Source of the DNA: Paraburkholderia hiiakae | GTDB lineage: Bacteria; Pseudomonadota; Gammaproteobacteria; Burkholderiales; Burkholderiaceae | Direction: 5' to 3' | Assembly: GCF_904848665.1 (NCBI RefSeq) | Contig: NZ_CAJHCQ010000012.1 | Coordinates: 124,001-188,000, forward strand | Length of the DNA stretch: 64,000 nucleotides | In this document: piece by piece, positions 15,498 to 25,067 of the stretch | Numbering within the stretch: the stretch's first letter is position 1 | Layout of the letters: each line of letters starts with the position of its first letter | Translations under genes and position numbers: made by a program | The notes under the pieces: model-generated | Database searches by the model: none | What the model was told of the DNA's origin: nothing | The model's input: the letters and a program-made list of their open reading frames with translations, nothing else

Positions 15498-16316
15498 ATG
15501 CGAGATCTGCCGACGCCCTCCCTGCCGTTTGCCTCGACGCTGTTCGAGTCGAACCGGCGCTTGCCGCGCGCCGAAGAAACGGTCACCGCGCAACATCGGC
15601 TGCAAGTGGCCTGGGCTCGCACCGACGAGGAACTGCGCGAGGCCCAGCGTCTGCGCTACCGCGTGTTCGCCGAAGAGATGGGCGCACGCCTGAGCGGTCC
15701 CGCCGGACTCGACGTCGACGCCTTCGACGCCTACTGCGACCACCTGCTCGTGCGCGACCTCGACACGCTCAAGGTCGTCGGCACCTACCGCGTGCTGCCG
15801 CCGCACCAGGCGGCGCGCATCGGCCGCCTCTATGCCGAAAGCGAATTCGACGTCTCGCGTCTCGCGCATCTGCGCCCGAAAATGGTCGAAGTGGGCCGCT
15901 CGTGCGTGCACCCCGACTACCGCAGCGGCTCGGTCATCATGTCGCTGTGGGGCGGCCTGGGCGGCTATATGCAACACAACGGCTACGAGACGATGCTCGG
16001 CTGCGCGAGCGTCGCCATGGCAGACGGCGGCCATTACGCGGCGAACCTGTACTGCGCGCTCGGCGCGAACGCGCTAACCGCGCCCGAATATCGCGCGTTC
16101 CCGCACACGCCGCTGCCCGTCGAGGAACTGCGCACCGGCACGGCCGCCGTGCCGCCACCGCTCATCAAGGGCTATCTGCGCCTCGGCGCGAAGATCTGCG
16201 GTGCGCCCGCCTGGGACCCCGACTTCAACACCGCCGACTTCCTCACGCTCTTCCGGCTTTCGGAGATCAACGAGCGTTACGCGCGCCACTTCCTCGGCGA
16301 AGCCGTCGCGCGCTAA
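15498..16316 (+). CDS. olsB: GNAT-fold N-acyltransferase, ornithine lipid synthesis OlsB-like
   Basis: A 272-residue acyltransferase of the OlsB family, which transfers a 3-hydroxyacyl group from ACP to ornithine to make lyso-ornithine lipid, a phosphorus-free membrane lipid. Family blocks seen: AQRLRYRVFAEEMGARL, VEVGRSCVHPDYRSGSVIM and PPLIKGYLRLGAKICGAPAWDPDFNTADF. The second acyltransferase, OlsA, is not in the window. ATG 15498 has AGGA just upstream; a TTG at 15459 is a weaker choice. In many bacteria ornithine lipids increase under phosphate limitation, which fits the neighbouring Pho block, though no Pho box was found here. Confidence 0.8.
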   Translation: MRDLPTPSLPFASTLFESNRRLPRAEETVTAQHRLQVAWARTDEELREAQRLRYRVFAEEMGARLSGPAGLDVDAFDAYCDHLLVRDLDTLKVVGTYRVLPPHQAARIGRLYAESEFDVSRLAHLRPKMVEVGRSCVHPDYRSGSVIMSLWGGLGGYMQHNGYETMLGCASVAMADGGHYAANLYCALGANALTAPEYRAFPHTPLPVEELRTGTAAVPPPLIKGYLRLGAKICGAPAWDPDFNTADFLTLFRLSEINERYARHFLGEAVAR

Positions 16317-16367
16317 GTCCTCATCCGCCCTTCAGTGGGCACATTTGGTGGGCAAAATCAGCGGACG

Positions 16368-16403
16368 AAAAAAAGCCCGGCTCTCAAATGAGCCGGGCTT
16401 TTT
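16368..16403. terminator. Bidirectional terminator between olsB and ppx
   Basis: The arms AGCCCGGCTC and GAGCCGGGCT with a 6-base loop are flanked by an A-run on the left and a T-run on the right, so it can end transcripts from both convergent genes. Confidence 0.9.
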
Positions 16404-16431
16404 CATTAGCGAGGCGCGTCGCGCGCGGCGC

Positions 16432-17943
16432 TCACTCCTCCGTATAGACCACACGATACGGAATGCCGATCTTGCCCCATTCCGCCGCTTCCTGAACGAG
16501 GTTGTAATCGGTGAGCGGATTGTTCTGGACCCACGCATTGGGCAGCAGCACTTCATAGCCGTTGCCCTCTTCCTCCACCGTGATATGCGGCAGACCGACG
16601 TCGGCGCGGCGGCGCGTCAGCAGTGCGGCGAGACGCAGGCAGAACAGCAGCGGCCACTCCACATCGCGCGTTTGCGAGAGCTTGCCAAGCTTGCCCACGT
16701 GGCCGAGCACGAGCGCGGCGAGGCGCGCCTGGTCGGTGCGCGAGAAGCCGGGCATGTCCGCGTTGCTGGCGATGTAGGCCGAGTGCTTGTGATATGCGCT
16801 GTGTGAAATGGAAAGCCCGATTTCGTGCAGCGACGCCGCCCACGTGAGGAACATGCGGTTTTCTTCGCGGCGCTCCTCGTCGGGCTCCTCGAACTGGTCG
16901 TAGAACTTCACGGCCAGCTCGCCGATGCGCCCCGCCTGCGCGCGATCCACGCCATAGCGGCGCATGAAGCCCTCTACCGTGACCGTACGCATGTCCTCGT
17001 GCTGCGAACGGCCTAGCAGGTCATAGAGGACCCCCAGGCGCAGCGCGCCATCCGTGGTATCGACGTAGTCGATGCCAAGCTCCTCGAACACCGCGATCAT
17101 GATCGAGAGACCGCCTGCGAGCACGGGAATGCGGTCGGGCTTGAGCGCGACGAGCTTGAGCCGGTTCACGTTCTCGGCCTTGATGAGCGCGCGCTTCAGG
17201 CGTTCGAGCCCGCCGCGCGAAATGCCGTGCGTGATGCCGGGATCGTTGAAGCCGTTTGCCTCGACGAGTTCCGCGAGCGCGCGCGCCGTACCCGACGAGC
17301 CGATCGCCTGGTCCCAGCCGGTCTTGCGGTAGTCGGCGGAAATGATCTGGATTTCGCGCGTGGCCGCGAGTTCGGCCTGGCGCATGGTGTACTCGTCGAC
17401 GTTGCCCGAGGGGAAGAACTGGCGGCTATGGCTCACGCAGCCGATATAGAGGCTTTCCATGCGGATCGGCGTGTAGTGCGCGCCGATGATGAACTCGGTC
17501 GAGCCACCGCCGATGTCCACCACGAAGCGCTTGCCCGCGCTCGCAGGTACCGAGTGCGCGGCGCCTGCATAGATGAGGCGCGCTTCTTCGCGGCCCGCGA
17601 TCACTTCGATCGGGAAGCCGAGCGCGGCTTCCGCCTCGGCGAGGAACTCGCCCGCGTTCTTGGCCACGCGCAGGGTATTGGTCGCCACCGCGCGCACCTG
17701 GTCGGGATGGAAGTCGCGCAGCCGCTCGCCGAAGCGCTTGAGCGCGTCCCAGCCACGCACCTGCGAGGCGCGGTCGAGCAGTTTGTCCTTCGAAAGGCCG
17801 GCCGCGAGCCGCACGGGTTCGCGCAATGCATCCACCGGGTAGATCTGGCTGCCGGCGTCGGTTTCCTCGACGCGGCCTACGATCAGGCGAAAGCTATTCG
17901 AACCGAGATCGACGGCGGCAAGCAGTTGGGGATTGGTGACCAT
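16432..17943 (-). CDS. ppx: Exopolyphosphatase (Ppx/GppA family)
   Basis: A 503-residue Ppx/GppA phosphatase with the actin-like ATPase fold. VDLGSNSFRLIVGRVE (phosphate 1) is at the N-terminus, VVDIGGGSTEFI (phosphate 2) near residue 145, and a C-terminal HD-like domain with SLHEIGLSISHSAYHKHS. It releases phosphate from polyphosphate ends or hydrolyses pppGpp. The frame extends to 18084. ATG 18057 has AGGAG 4 bases upstream and would add 38 residues, but that extension has poor codon bias and no family match, so 17943 is preferred. It is divergent from ppk. Confidence 0.9.
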   Translation of the reverse strand: MVTNPQLLAAVDLGSNSFRLIVGRVEETDAGSQIYPVDALREPVRLAAGLSKDKLLDRASQVRGWDALKRFGERLRDFHPDQVRAVATNTLRVAKNAGEFLAEAEAALGFPIEVIAGREEARLIYAGAAHSVPASAGKRFVVDIGGGSTEFIIGAHYTPIRMESLYIGCVSHSRQFFPSGNVDEYTMRQAELAATREIQIISADYRKTGWDQAIGSSGTARALAELVEANGFNDPGITHGISRGGLERLKRALIKAENVNRLKLVALKPDRIPVLAGGLSIMIAVFEELGIDYVDTTDGALRLGVLYDLLGRSQHEDMRTVTVEGFMRRYGVDRAQAGRIGELAVKFYDQFEEPDEERREENRMFLTWAASLHEIGLSISHSAYHKHSAYIASNADMPGFSRTDQARLAALVLGHVGKLGKLSQTRDVEWPLLFCLRLAALLTRRRADVGLPHITVEEEGNGYEVLLPNAWVQNNPLTDYNLVQEAAEWGKIGIPYRVVYTEE

Positions 17944-18167
17944 CGAGGGGGCAGGCTCCATGCGTGCATACGTAGACGACCGCGCAGCCATGCGGGCTTG
18001 CTGCGCCGCCGCCGCGCTGTCCAAATGCGTCATTTTAAGCGTAGCCGACTTCACCATGTCGCTCCTCGCATTGGTCATGACCATGGGTACTTCTACCCAG
18101 CGTGCATGTTCGCAACGCGACTTGTCGATTTCGTGAAAATGCGGCGTAAAATTTATGACACACCGAA

Positions 18168-18200
18168 TGTCACAATAAAGTCATATTACTGTGAGAATTT
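18168..18200 (+). promoter_or_regulatory. Pho-box-like array of three 11-mers upstream of ppk
   Basis: Three successive 11-base units, TGTCACAATAA, AGTCATATTAC and TGTGAGAATTT, resemble the PhoB pattern of 11-bp direct repeats (TGTCA followed by AT). The array ends 47 bases before the ppk ATG. Partial third unit; PhoB binding is inferred. Confidence 0.65.
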
Positions 18201-18247
18201 CCGAGCGTCCGTTCGAATCACTCCCTGACATTCCGTTTTCACTGCCG

Positions 18248-20311
18248 ATGTCCATCCGCTACCCCCTACTCAATCGCGAACTGGGCATTCTGGGATTCAA
18301 TGAGCGCGTGCTCGCACAGGCGTCCGATCCCGCTGTTCCTTTGCTGGAGCGCTTGCGCTTCATCTGCATCACCAGTAGCAACCTCGACGAATTCTTCGAA
18401 GTCCGCATGGCCGGGCTTCAGGAGCAGATGCGCGACAACCCGGGCGTACTCTCGCCCGACGGCATGTCGCTGCAGCACGTGTATGACCTCGTGGTCGAAC
18501 GCGCGCAGCGTCTCGTGCATCGCCAGTACCGCATGCTGCACGACACCGTGCTGCCCGCGCTCGAACAGGAAGGCATCTATTTCCACGGCACCGACGCCTG
18601 GAACGAAGCGCAAACCGCCTGGGCGCGCAAATACTTCTTCGACGAACTGCTGCCCGTTCTCACGCCTATCGGGCTCGACCCCGCGCACCCGTTCCCGCGC
18701 GTGCTCAACAAGAGCCTGAACTTCGTGGTCGAACTCGAAGGCAAGGACGCCTTCGGGCGCCAGGCCGTCATGGGCATCGTGCAGGCGCCGCGCGCGCTGC
18801 CGCGCCTCGTGCGCATGCCGCAGGAGCTTTCCGGCTTCCAGCACGGCTTCGTGCTGCTCGGCTCGCTGCTACAGCGCTTCGTAGGCGAGCTGTTCCCGAG
18901 CCTCGTCGTGCGCAGCTGCAACCAGTTCCGCATCACGCGCAACAGTGAACTCTTCGTCGACGAAGACGAAATCACCAACCTGCGCGTGGCGCTGCAGGGC
19001 GAATTGCCCGCGCGGCATCTGGGCAATGCGGTGCGGCTCGAAGTGTCGGCGGAAACGCCTCCGCATCTCGTGAAGCGCCTGCTCGACGAAAGCGGCCTCA
19101 ACGAAAAAGACTGCTATTTCGTCGATGGCCCGGTGAATCTCGTGCGCCTCATGCAGTTGCCCGAGATGGTCGATCGCCCCGACCTTAAGTTCGTGCCGCA
19201 CGTGCCCGCCATTCCGCGGCGCATTGCCGCGAACAGCAACATGTTCGACGTGATCGATCAGGGCGACGTGCTCCTGCATCATCCGTACGAGAGCTTCCAG
19301 CCCGTGCTGGAACTGCTGCTGCAGGCCGCGAACGATCCGAACGTGGTCGCGATCAAGCAGACGATCTACCGCACCGGCACCGACTCGCCGCTCATGGACG
19401 CGCTCATGCAGGCCGCGCGCAACGGCAAGGAAGTGACGGTGGTCGTGGAGCTGCTCGCGCGCTTCGACGAAGAGACCAACATCAACTGGGCCGCGCAGCT
19501 CGAAGCCGTGGGCGCGCACGTGGTGTACGGCGTGGTGGGACACAAGTGCCACGCCAAGATGATGCTGATCGTGCGGCGCGTGCCCGTGAACGGCCGCATG
19601 GTGCTGCGCCGCTACGTGCACCTCGGCACCGGCAACTACCATCCGCGCACGGCGCGCCTCTACTCCGACTTCGGCCTCATGACCTCGGAGCCGAAGATGT
19701 GCGAGGACGTGCACCACGTCTTCCAGCAGCTCACGGGCATCGGCGGCGAGTTGCAGCTGCATGATCTGTGGCAGTCGCCGTTCACGCTGCATCCGAAGAT
19801 GATCGAGGCGATTCGCAACGAAGCCGAAGCCGCGCGCGCGGGCAAGAAGGCGCGCATCGTCGCGAAGATGAACGCGCTGCTCGAGCCAACCGTCATCGAC
19901 GAGTTGTACGAAGCATCGCAGGCTGGTGTGAAGATCGATCTCATCATCCGTGGCGTGTGCTCGTTGCAGCCGGGCGTGCCGGGGCTCTCCGAAAACATCA
20001 CGGTACGCTCGATCGTCGGGCGCTTCCTCGAGCACCATCGCATTTACTACTTCTATGCGGGCGGTAAGGAAAACGTCTATTTGTCGAGCGCGGACTGGAT
20101 GGATCGCAACCTGTTCCGCCGCGTCGAAGTGGCGTTCCCGATCCAAGACCGCAGGCTCAAGCGTCGCGTGATCGCCGAAGGGCTTTCCACCTTCCTCGGC
20201 GACAACCAATCGGCGTGGCTCATGCAAAGCGACGGCCACTATCGCCGCCGCCGGGCAGGACGGGCCGTGCGCAATGCGCAGTTGAGCTTGCTGGCGAAGT
20301 TCTGTCCGTGA
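18248..20311 (+). CDS. ppk: Polyphosphate kinase Ppk1
   Basis: A 687-residue Ppk1, which reversibly builds polyphosphate from ATP. The N-terminal domain starts YPLLNRELGILGFNERVLAQA with SSNLDEFFEVRMAGL; the catalytic PLD-like domains contain VGHKCHAKMMLI, in which His435 is the expected autophosphorylated residue, and YVHLGTGNYHPRTARLYSDFGL. Length equals that of E. coli Ppk. A GTG at 18191 is open in frame but falls inside the Pho-box-like array, so ATG 18248 is preferred. It is divergent from ppx and faces the pst-pho operon. Confidence 0.97.
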   Translation: MSIRYPLLNRELGILGFNERVLAQASDPAVPLLERLRFICITSSNLDEFFEVRMAGLQEQMRDNPGVLSPDGMSLQHVYDLVVERAQRLVHRQYRMLHDTVLPALEQEGIYFHGTDAWNEAQTAWARKYFFDELLPVLTPIGLDPAHPFPRVLNKSLNFVVELEGKDAFGRQAVMGIVQAPRALPRLVRMPQELSGFQHGFVLLGSLLQRFVGELFPSLVVRSCNQFRITRNSELFVDEDEITNLRVALQGELPARHLGNAVRLEVSAETPPHLVKRLLDESGLNEKDCYFVDGPVNLVRLMQLPEMVDRPDLKFVPHVPAIPRRIAANSNMFDVIDQGDVLLHHPYESFQPVLELLLQAANDPNVVAIKQTIYRTGTDSPLMDALMQAARNGKEVTVVVELLARFDEETNINWAAQLEAVGAHVVYGVVGHKCHAKMMLIVRRVPVNGRMVLRRYVHLGTGNYHPRTARLYSDFGLMTSEPKMCEDVHHVFQQLTGIGGELQLHDLWQSPFTLHPKMIEAIRNEAEAARAGKKARIVAKMNALLEPTVIDELYEASQAGVKIDLIIRGVCSLQPGVPGLSENITVRSIVGRFLEHHRIYYFYAGGKENVYLSSADWMDRNLFRRVEVAFPIQDRRLKRRVIAEGLSTFLGDNQSAWLMQSDGHYRRRRAGRAVRNAQLSLLAKFCP

Positions 20312-20340
20312 TGCGCTAACGCGCCGATCACGCTGCACGC

Positions 20341-20371
20341 AAAAAAGCCGCTTCGAATGAAGCGGCTTTTT
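20341..20371. terminator. Bidirectional terminator between ppk and phoR
   Basis: The arms AAGCCGCTTC and GAAGCGGCTT with loop GAAT have an A-run before and a T-run after them, placed between convergent ppk and phoR. Confidence 0.9.
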
Positions 20372-20390
20372 CAATTGCGGCTGCAGGTTC

Positions 20391-21704
20391 TCACACCGGC
20401 GCCGGCTGCCTTCTGGTCGTGCGCGCGCTCGGGAAACGCACCGTGAATGTGCTGCCCCGCCCTTCCTCGCTCTTCACTTCGAGCGCCGCGTCGTGGCGCT
20501 GCAGCACGTGCTTGACGATCGCAAGGCCGAGCCCCGTGCCGCCCGTGTCGCGCGAGCGGCTGCGATCCACGCGATAGAAGCGCTCGGTCAGGCGCGGAAT
20601 ATCGGCGGCCGGAATGCCAAGGCCGCTGTCGGTGACGGAAAACACCGCGCTGCCGCGTTCCGCGCGCCAGGACAGATGCACCGTGCCGCCGTCCGGCGTG
20701 TAGCGCACCGCGTTGGTCGCCAGATTGCCGAGCGCGCTCATGATCTCGGTTTCGGAACCGGTGACGCTCAGGCCATCGTCGAAATCGGCCGTGATGCGGT
20801 GATGGCCGCCCGAAAGGCTTTCGGCGTCCTCGCGCACGTGCCCGAGCACCGCGCGCATATCGACCATATGGTCGCCGGGCTGACGCCCCTCGCCTTCGAG
20901 TTTCGCGAGCACGAGCAGATCGGTAACGATGTGGCGCATGCGCGAGGCCTGTTGCTCCATCAGCTCCAGGTAGCGATTGCGCTCGGCTTCGCCAAGCGGC
21001 AGCTCGCGCATCGTCTCGAGAAAGCCCGAGAGCACCGTGATCGGCGTTTTCAGCTCGTGCGAGACGTTGGCCACGAAGTCGCGCCGCATGGCGTCGGTGC
21101 GCTCGAGTTCGGTGATGTCCTGCGAAAGAACAAGCTTACGGCTCTCGCCGTACGGAAACACCTGCACCGAGATCACGTTCTGGCGCTTGGCGCCCATGCC
21201 GCGCATGATCAGCATGTCCTTGTAGTCGTGCGAATTAAGGTAGCGCACGAAGTCGGGCTGACGCACGAGATGCGTGATGTGCTGGCGCAGGTCGCGCCTC
21301 GCGTCGAGGCCGAAGTGAATTTCGGAGATCGCGTTGCACCACTCGATCTGGTCGTGGTCGTCGAGCATGGCGACGCCGTTGGGCGAGGCCTGGATCGCCT
21401 GGATGAACCGCGAGTGCTGCTGCTCCACCTGGCGCACCTGAGCGTGCCAGCGCTTCGCGAGCTTGTGCAGACGGTAGTAGATTTCGCCCCAGATACCGGG
21501 GGCGCTGGGCACTTCGCCGTAGACAGGGGCGTCGAGCAGGCGCCAAAGACGCTGCTTGTGGAACGTGCCGAAGAGCATTTGCGCGAGCAGCGCAAGCACG
21601 GCGATGCCCAGCGCGATCTTGACGCCAAAAATCGCGCCAATACCCGCGCAAATGAGCGCGAGCAATACGATCGATACGAGGGAGCGCGCCCAGATGATGT
21701 TCAT
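20391..21704 (-). CDS. phoR: Phosphate regulon sensor histidine kinase PhoR
   Basis: A 437-residue membrane histidine kinase. Two adjacent hydrophobic segments (about residues 8-26 and 28-46) anchor the N-terminus with almost no periplasmic loop, as in PhoR. A PAS domain (about 97-200) follows, then the H-box FVANVSHELKTPITVLSGF with His216, an N-box NLATNAVRYTP, and G-boxes DSGLGIPAADIPRL and GGTGLGLAIV. It phosphorylates PhoB when phosphate is scarce and is held off by PhoU and the Pst transporter. It is the last gene of the leftward pst-pho set, 132 bases after phoB. Confidence 0.96.
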   Translation of the reverse strand: MNIIWARSLVSIVLLALICAGIGAIFGVKIALGIAVLALLAQMLFGTFHKQRLWRLLDAPVYGEVPSAPGIWGEIYYRLHKLAKRWHAQVRQVEQQHSRFIQAIQASPNGVAMLDDHDQIEWCNAISEIHFGLDARRDLRQHITHLVRQPDFVRYLNSHDYKDMLIMRGMGAKRQNVISVQVFPYGESRKLVLSQDITELERTDAMRRDFVANVSHELKTPITVLSGFLETMRELPLGEAERNRYLELMEQQASRMRHIVTDLLVLAKLEGEGRQPGDHMVDMRAVLGHVREDAESLSGGHHRITADFDDGLSVTGSETEIMSALGNLATNAVRYTPDGGTVHLSWRAERGSAVFSVTDSGLGIPAADIPRLTERFYRVDRSRSRDTGGTGLGLAIVKHVLQRHDAALEVKSEEGRGSTFTVRFPSARTTRRQPAPV

Positions 21705-21836
21705 GTTCCTGCGATCGAAGAAAAATACGGTCGGATGCGGGCACGCGACATCTTGTTGCCACCGCTCGATTACCGGCGGCAGTCAAGCGGTCGCGCCGCC
21801 CGGTGACTCACCCTGCGGCGCGGCCATGGCTCCAGC

Positions 21837-22538
21837 TTAGGCGCTCTTGGCGAGACGGTAACCGCTGCCGCGCACCGTTTCGATCATAGCATCGCACCCT
21901 GCCGGCTTGAGCGCGGCACGCAGACGCTTGATATGCACGTCCACGGTGCGCTCTTCCACGAACACGTGATCGCCCCACACCTGGTCGAGCAGTTGCGTGC
22001 GGCTGTGCACGCGCTCGGGATGCGTCATGAAGAAGTGCAGCAGGCGGAACTCGGTCGGGCCGAGGTCGAGCTTGATTTCCGAGCCTTCGGCCGCGGCCGC
22101 CACGCGGTGCGTGGCCGGATCGAGCTTCAGACCGTTGATCGCCACCACGTCTTCCGTGAGCTGCGGCGCGCGGCGACGCAGCACCGCCTTGATGCGCGCC
22201 ATCAGCTCCTTGGGCGAGAACGGCTTCGTCACGTAGTCGTCAGCGCCGATTTCGAGGCCGAGCACCTTGTCCTGCTCGTCGCCACGCGCGGTCAGCATGA
22301 TGATCGGAATATGCTTCGTGCGCTCGTTGTTGCGCAGATCGCGCGCGAAGTTCACACCCGACTTGCCCGGCAACATCCAGTCGAGCAGGATGAGATCGGG
22401 CAGCACGTCGCTGATCAGGTTCTGCGCCTGTTCCGCGTTGTAGGCCCGGATCGGGCAGTGGCCTGCGTGCTGCAGGTTCACCGAGATCAGCTCGGAAATG
22501 GCGGGCTCATCTTCGATGACGAGAATGCTGCTAGGCAT
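21837..22538 (-). CDS. phoB: Phosphate regulon response regulator PhoB
   Basis: A 233-residue OmpR-type response regulator. The receiver domain has the acidic pair in VIEDEP, the phospho-accepting Asp53 in LLDWMLPGKSG, and Lys in DDYVTKPFSPKEL. The winged-helix domain ends DHVFVEERTVDVHIKRLRAAL. ATG 22538 is taken as start with AGAGG 5 bases upstream; a GTG two codons earlier is possible. It probably binds the Pho-box-like repeats before pstS and ppk in this window. Confidence 0.96.
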   Translation of the reverse strand: MPSSILVIEDEPAISELISVNLQHAGHCPIRAYNAEQAQNLISDVLPDLILLDWMLPGKSGVNFARDLRNNERTKHIPIIMLTARGDEQDKVLGLEIGADDYVTKPFSPKELMARIKAVLRRRAPQLTEDVVAINGLKLDPATHRVAAAAEGSEIKLDLGPTEFRLLHFFMTHPERVHSRTQLLDQVWGDHVFVEERTVDVHIKRLRAALKPAGCDAMIETVRGSGYRLAKSA

Positions 22539-22571
22539 CGGCACCTCTTGACCTTGTTACCTGTGGAGTGA

Positions 22572-23276
22572 TTAGCTGAGTGCTTCGCGTTCGAGCGCGT
22601 CGCGCGACTTGTGCCGCACGTCGGTGCCCTTCACGATGTAAATGATGAATTCCGCGATGTTCTTCGCGTGGTCGCCAATCCGCTCGATCGCCTTGGCGAT
22701 GAACAGATAGTCGAGGCCCACGGAGATCGTGCGCGGATCTTCCATCATGTAGCTCACGAGCTTGCGCACGAACGCGCGGAATTCCTCGTCGATCGCCTTG
22801 TCGTCGCGCACGATCTGCGCGGCGGCCACGGTGTCGAGGCGCGCGAACGCGTCGAGCGCGCGGCGCAGGATCGACACGGCCATCTCACCCGAGACCTTGA
22901 TCTCGGCGATGTTGACGGTGCGCGAGGCCCCGTCTTCCATCAGGCGCTTCGTGCGCTTGGCGATCTTCTCGGCTTCGTCGCCGGCGCGCTCGAGGTTCGT
23001 GATGGTCTTCGAAATGGCGAGTACGAGGCGCAGATCGCGTGCGGCCGGCTGACGGCGCGCGATGATGTTGCTGCACTCCTCGTCGATCTCGACTTCCATC
23101 GTGTTGAGGCGCTCTTCAGCGGCGATCACGCGCGCGGCAGCTTCGCCGTCGAAATCGTTGAGCGCCTGCATTGCCGTGATGATCTGCGATTCGACGAGGC
23201 CGCCCATTTCGAGCACCTTCGACGAAATGAGGTTCAAATCGGCGTCGAACTGGCTGGACAAGTGTTTGTCGGACAT
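22572..23276 (-). CDS. phoU: Phosphate signalling protein PhoU
   Basis: A 234-residue all-helical PhoU with the two-repeat structure; the motif ERIGDHAKNIAEFIIYIVKG near the C-terminus and ERAGDEAEKIAKRTKRL in the middle are the metal-binding E/D repeats. It couples the Pst transporter to PhoR and inhibits Pho signalling under phosphate excess. The start has AGGGAG upstream. It lies 19 bases after pstB and 33 bases before phoB, consistent with one transcript. Confidence 0.96.
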   Translation of the reverse strand: MSDKHLSSQFDADLNLISSKVLEMGGLVESQIITAMQALNDFDGEAAARVIAAEERLNTMEVEIDEECSNIIARRQPAARDLRLVLAISKTITNLERAGDEAEKIAKRTKRLMEDGASRTVNIAEIKVSGEMAVSILRRALDAFARLDTVAAAQIVRDDKAIDEEFRAFVRKLVSYMMEDPRTISVGLDYLFIAKAIERIGDHAKNIAEFIIYIVKGTDVRHKSRDALEREALS

Positions 23277-23295
23277 GATTTGCTCCCTGCAACGA

Positions 23296-24156
23296 TCAGC
23301 CGAAGCGGCCAGTGATGTAGTCTTCCGTTTCCTTGCGGACCGGCTTGATGAAGATCTTTTCGGTGTCGCCGAACTCGATCAGCTCACCAAGGTACATATA
23401 CGCAGTGTAGTCCGAGCAACGCGCGGCCTGCTGCATGTTATGGGTGACGATCACCACCGTGTAGTCGCTCTTGAGTTCCGCGATCAGCTCTTCGATACGG
23501 CCCGTCGAAATCGGATCGAGCGCCGAGCACGGCTCGTCGAGCAGCAGCACTTCGGGGCGGATCGCAATGCCGCGCGCGATACACAGGCGCTGCTGCTGGC
23601 CGCCCGAGAGGCCGTAGCCGCTCTGGCCGAGCTTGTCCTTCACTTCGTTCCAGAGCGCGGCCTTGGTGAGCGCCCACTCCACGCGGTCGTCCATTTCGGG
23701 ACGCGAGAGCTTCTCGAACATCTTCACGCCGAATGCGATGTTGTCGTAAATCGACATCGGGAACGGGGTCGGCTTCTGGAACACCATGCCGATGCGCGCG
23801 CGCAGCAGCGAAATGTCACGCTTGGTCGCGAGCAGGTTCTCGCCGTCCATCACGATCTCGCCTTCGGCACGCTGCTCCGGATAGAGCGCGAACATCTTGT
23901 TGAAGGTGCGCAGGAGCGTGGACTTGCCGCAGCCCGACGGACCGATGAACGCCGTCACCTTGCCTTCGGGAATCTGCAGGTTGATGTTCTTGAGCGCGTG
24001 GTACTTGCCGTAGAAGAAGTTCAGATCCTTCACTTCGATCTTCGGCTTGCCCAGCGCCGGCAGGCGTGCGTTCTGGGCGGGATCCGCAGGTTCAAACCCA
24101 GCGGAGGGCGCATTGCCGTGCGCAGCGGTGTTGAGGTGACTCTCAGCCATGTTCAT
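23296..24156 (-). CDS. pstB: Phosphate ABC transporter ATP-binding protein PstB
   Basis: A 286-residue ABC ATPase that powers phosphate import. Walker A GPSGCGKST, the Q-loop VFQKPTPFPMSIYDN, signature LSGGQQQR, and Walker B VLLLDEPCSALD are all intact. The first 35 residues are a flexible extension before the core (PKIEVKDLNFFYGKYHALK). The frame remains open far upstream through pstA in another register, but ATG 24156 has GGAG 6 bases upstream and fits the family. It follows pstA by 14 bases. Confidence 0.96.
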   Translation of the reverse strand: MNMAESHLNTAAHGNAPSAGFEPADPAQNARLPALGKPKIEVKDLNFFYGKYHALKNINLQIPEGKVTAFIGPSGCGKSTLLRTFNKMFALYPEQRAEGEIVMDGENLLATKRDISLLRARIGMVFQKPTPFPMSIYDNIAFGVKMFEKLSRPEMDDRVEWALTKAALWNEVKDKLGQSGYGLSGGQQQRLCIARGIAIRPEVLLLDEPCSALDPISTGRIEELIAELKSDYTVVIVTHNMQQAARCSDYTAYMYLGELIEFGDTEKIFIKPVRKETEDYITGRFG

Positions 24157-24170
24157 CGGGAACTCCGCCC

Positions 24171-25067
24171 TTACTTGTTCGAAAAGACCGTGCGCGCGAG
24201 GATATTCAGACCCAGCACGCCCAGCGTGATCAGGAAAACGCCGGCCCACGCAAGCGACTGCCACTGCGCAAACGGGCTCATCGCGAACTTGAAGATCGTG
24301 ACCGGCAGGTTCGCGATCGGTTGATTCATGTCGGCGCTGAAGAACTGGTTCGACAGCGCGGTGAAGAGCAGCGGCGCGGTTTCGCCAGCGATACGGGCGA
24401 TGGCGAGCAGCACGCCCGTCACGATGCCCGCAATCGACGCCTTGAGCGTGATGGAGAGCACCATCTTCCACTTCGGCGTGCCGAGTGCGAAAGCCGCTTC
24501 GCGCAGCGCGTTCGGCACGAGCTTGAGCATGTTCTCGGTCGTGCGAATCACGATCGGCACCTGCAGCAAGGCGAGCGCAATCGCGCCGGCCCAGCCACTG
24601 AAGTGCCCCATCTTCGCGACCACGAGCGCGTAGACGAACAGGCCCACGACGATCGAAGGCGCCGACAGCAAAATGTCGTTGATGAAGCGCGTGACGCTCG
24701 CGAGCCAGCCCTTCTGGCCGTATTCCGCGAGGTAGATGCCCGCAAGAATGCCGATCGGCGTGCCGACGAACGTTGCGATCACAACGAGCAGCAGGCTGCC
24801 GACGATGGCGTTGAGGAGACCACCGCCATCGGTGTTCGGCGGCGGTGTGGACTGCGTGAACAGGTCGACCGAAAGACCGCCGATGCCAAGCGAAATCGTC
24901 GTGTAGAGAATCCACACGAGCCAAAGGATGCCGAACGCCATGGCGGCGAGCGAGAGCGTGAGCGCGATCGCGTTGGTCACGCGGCGGCGACGCTGCAGCT
25001 TGTCGCGCATGCGATCCAGTTCGGGGCCGTAAGTCGCACCCGGAATTTTCATCATCGGTTCGCTCAT
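24171..25067 (-). CDS. pstA: Phosphate ABC transporter permease PstA
   Basis: A 298-residue inner-membrane permease with about six hydrophobic segments. The cytoplasmic EAA-like loop reads EAAFALGTPKWKMVLSITLK, where it contacts PstB. The gene start overlaps the pstC stop by 4 bases (ATGA), a sign of translational coupling. With PstC it forms the phosphate channel. Confidence 0.96.
   Translation of the reverse strand: MSEPMMKIPGATYGPELDRMRDKLQRRRRVTNAIALTLSLAAMAFGILWLVWILYTTISLGIGGLSVDLFTQSTPPPNTDGGGLLNAIVGSLLLVVIATFVGTPIGILAGIYLAEYGQKGWLASVTRFINDILLSAPSIVVGLFVYALVVAKMGHFSGWAGAIALALLQVPIVIRTTENMLKLVPNALREAAFALGTPKWKMVLSITLKASIAGIVTGVLLAIARIAGETAPLLFTALSNQFFSADMNQPIANLPVTIFKFAMSPFAQWQSLAWAGVFLITLGVLGLNILARTVFSNK

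Noticed and set aside
17944..18084. N-terminal extension of ppx up to 18084
   Set aside because: The extension has weak codon bias and no match to Ppx N-termini, although ATG 18057 has a close AGGAG; kept as an alternative in the ppx entry.
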